A stretch of DNA of 64,000 nt, taken from the NCBI GenBank assembly GCA_028697725.1, contig JAQVEG010000002.1, forward strand, positions 1-64,000, read 5' to 3'. The notes under the pieces are model-generated. The model had not been told where the DNA came from. It searched no databases and saw only the letters and a list, made by a program, of their open reading frames with translations. This DNA comes from Anaerostipes sp. Lineage in GTDB: Bacteria; Bacillota; Clostridia; Lachnospirales; Lachnospiraceae. A program made the position numbers and the translations under genes. Positions 63,499-64,000 of this stretch are shown one piece after another. Position 1 is the stretch's first letter. Every line of letters starts with the position of its first letter.

Positions 63499-64000
63499 CT
63501 ACTCTCCCATTAATTTCTTATCAATGGCTGCAGCTGCTGTTTTACCAGCCCCCATTGCAAGAATAACTGTTGCAGCACCTGTTACAGTATCTCCTCCAGC
63601 GTATACTCCTTCTTTGCTTGTCTTCATTGTATCTTCATCAACAATAATTCCACCCCATTTTTGAACATCAAGTCCTGGAGTTGTGTGACGAATTAATGGA
63701 TTTGGACTTTGACCAATTGCAATAACAACAGTATCAACGTCAAGATCATAATTTGATCCTTCAATTGGAACTGGACGTCTTCTTCCAGATGCATCTGGTT
63801 CTCCAAGTTCCTGCTTTACAATCTCCATTTTGTCTACCCATCCGTCTTCGTTTCCTTTGACAGCAACTGGATTATTTAAGAATCTGAAAATAATTCCTTC
63901 TTCTTTTGCATGGTGTAATTCTTCTAAACGTGCTGGTGCTTCTTCTTCGCTACGACGATATACAATGTATACTTCTTCCGCTCCCAAACGCTTCGCTGTT
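63499..64000 (-). CDS. Glutamate synthase small-subunit-like oxidoreductase, 3' part
   Basis: This gene is cut by the window edge. The 167 residues seen are the C-terminal part of an NAD(P)H/FAD oxidoreductase of the GltD/NfnB type: EEVYIVYRRSEEEAPARLEE, VDTVVIAIGQSPNPLI, and the FAD motif GVYAGGDTVTGAATVILAMG. It transfers electrons from NAD(P)H, as small subunit of glutamate synthase or of an Nfn-type bifurcating enzyme. The N-terminal half with its Fe-S Cys is outside. It reads on into the PTS IIA gene 12 bases later. Confidence 0.9.
   Translation of the reverse strand, partial: TAKRLGAEEVYIVYRRSEEEAPARLEELHHAKEEGIIFRFLNNPVAVKGNEDGWVDKMEIVKQELGEPDASGRRRPVPIEGSNYDLDVDTVVIAIGQSPNPLIRHTTPGLDVQKWGGIIVDEDTMKTSKEGVYAGGDTVTGAATVILAMGAGKTAAAAIDKKLMGE

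Overview
The window looks like a chromosomal segment of a low-GC, Gram-positive anaerobe of the Clostridia, most likely Lachnospiraceae. The grounds are T-box leaders on thrS and gatCAB, the Firmicutes order priA-def-fmt-rsmB-rlmN-prpC-prkC-rsgA-thiN, strong AGGAGG ribosome sites, Cys-rich KTR and Rpn proteins, and AT-rich coding sequence. The genus cannot be fixed from sequence alone. Almost every gene is on the minus strand; the exceptions are a TetR regulator at the left edge, a YtqA-like radical SAM gene and a superoxide dismutase gene.

Positions 1-17,900 are accessory. They hold three TetR regulators with visible operators, an alpha/beta hydrolase, a 5' remnant of a group II intron placed just behind a terminator, and a GC-richer sensory module: a lipoprotein fusing a solute-binding domain to a 5'-nucleotidase C-terminal domain, a hybrid histidine kinase, and an unlisted 41-codon leader ORF whose stop lies one base before the kinase start. 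Next come a small stress/efflux block (acetyltransferase, methyltransferases, flavodoxin, KTR protein, MFS pump with an AraC-GyrI regulator) and a mini-island with a PemK/MazF toxin lacking an antitoxin, an XRE regulator, a 60-aa unknown protein, an HsdM-like protein with a destroyed catalytic motif, and a half-size HsdS. No HsdR is present.

Positions 17,900-36,260 are mixed: bioB under a BirA-type operator, a MacB-type ABC export system, the YtqA-like gene, T-box-controlled thrS followed by an unknown protein, an Rpn-family nuclease, a three-gene ABC/FtsX system with a coiled-coil protein, and a SorC regulator beside glycerol-1-phosphate dehydrogenase and two HAD phosphatases.

Positions 36,260-64,000 are mainly core: gatCAB behind an Asn-type T-box, the glmM-to-thiN housekeeping operon, dgt, a phosphatidylserine/phosphatidylethanolamine cluster with a flippase-like protein and a PAP2 protein, an RND exporter with a MarR regulator whose promoter overlaps that of the divergent sod gene, guaB, a HAD phosphatase, a lone glucitol-type PTS IIA protein, and the 3' part of a glutamate-synthase-like oxidoreductase cut by the window edge.

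The best candidates for something undescribed are the leader ORF/hybrid kinase/binding-lipoprotein module (3012-7470) and the restrictionless HsdM/HsdS/small-protein/XRE/MazF island (14438-17822).
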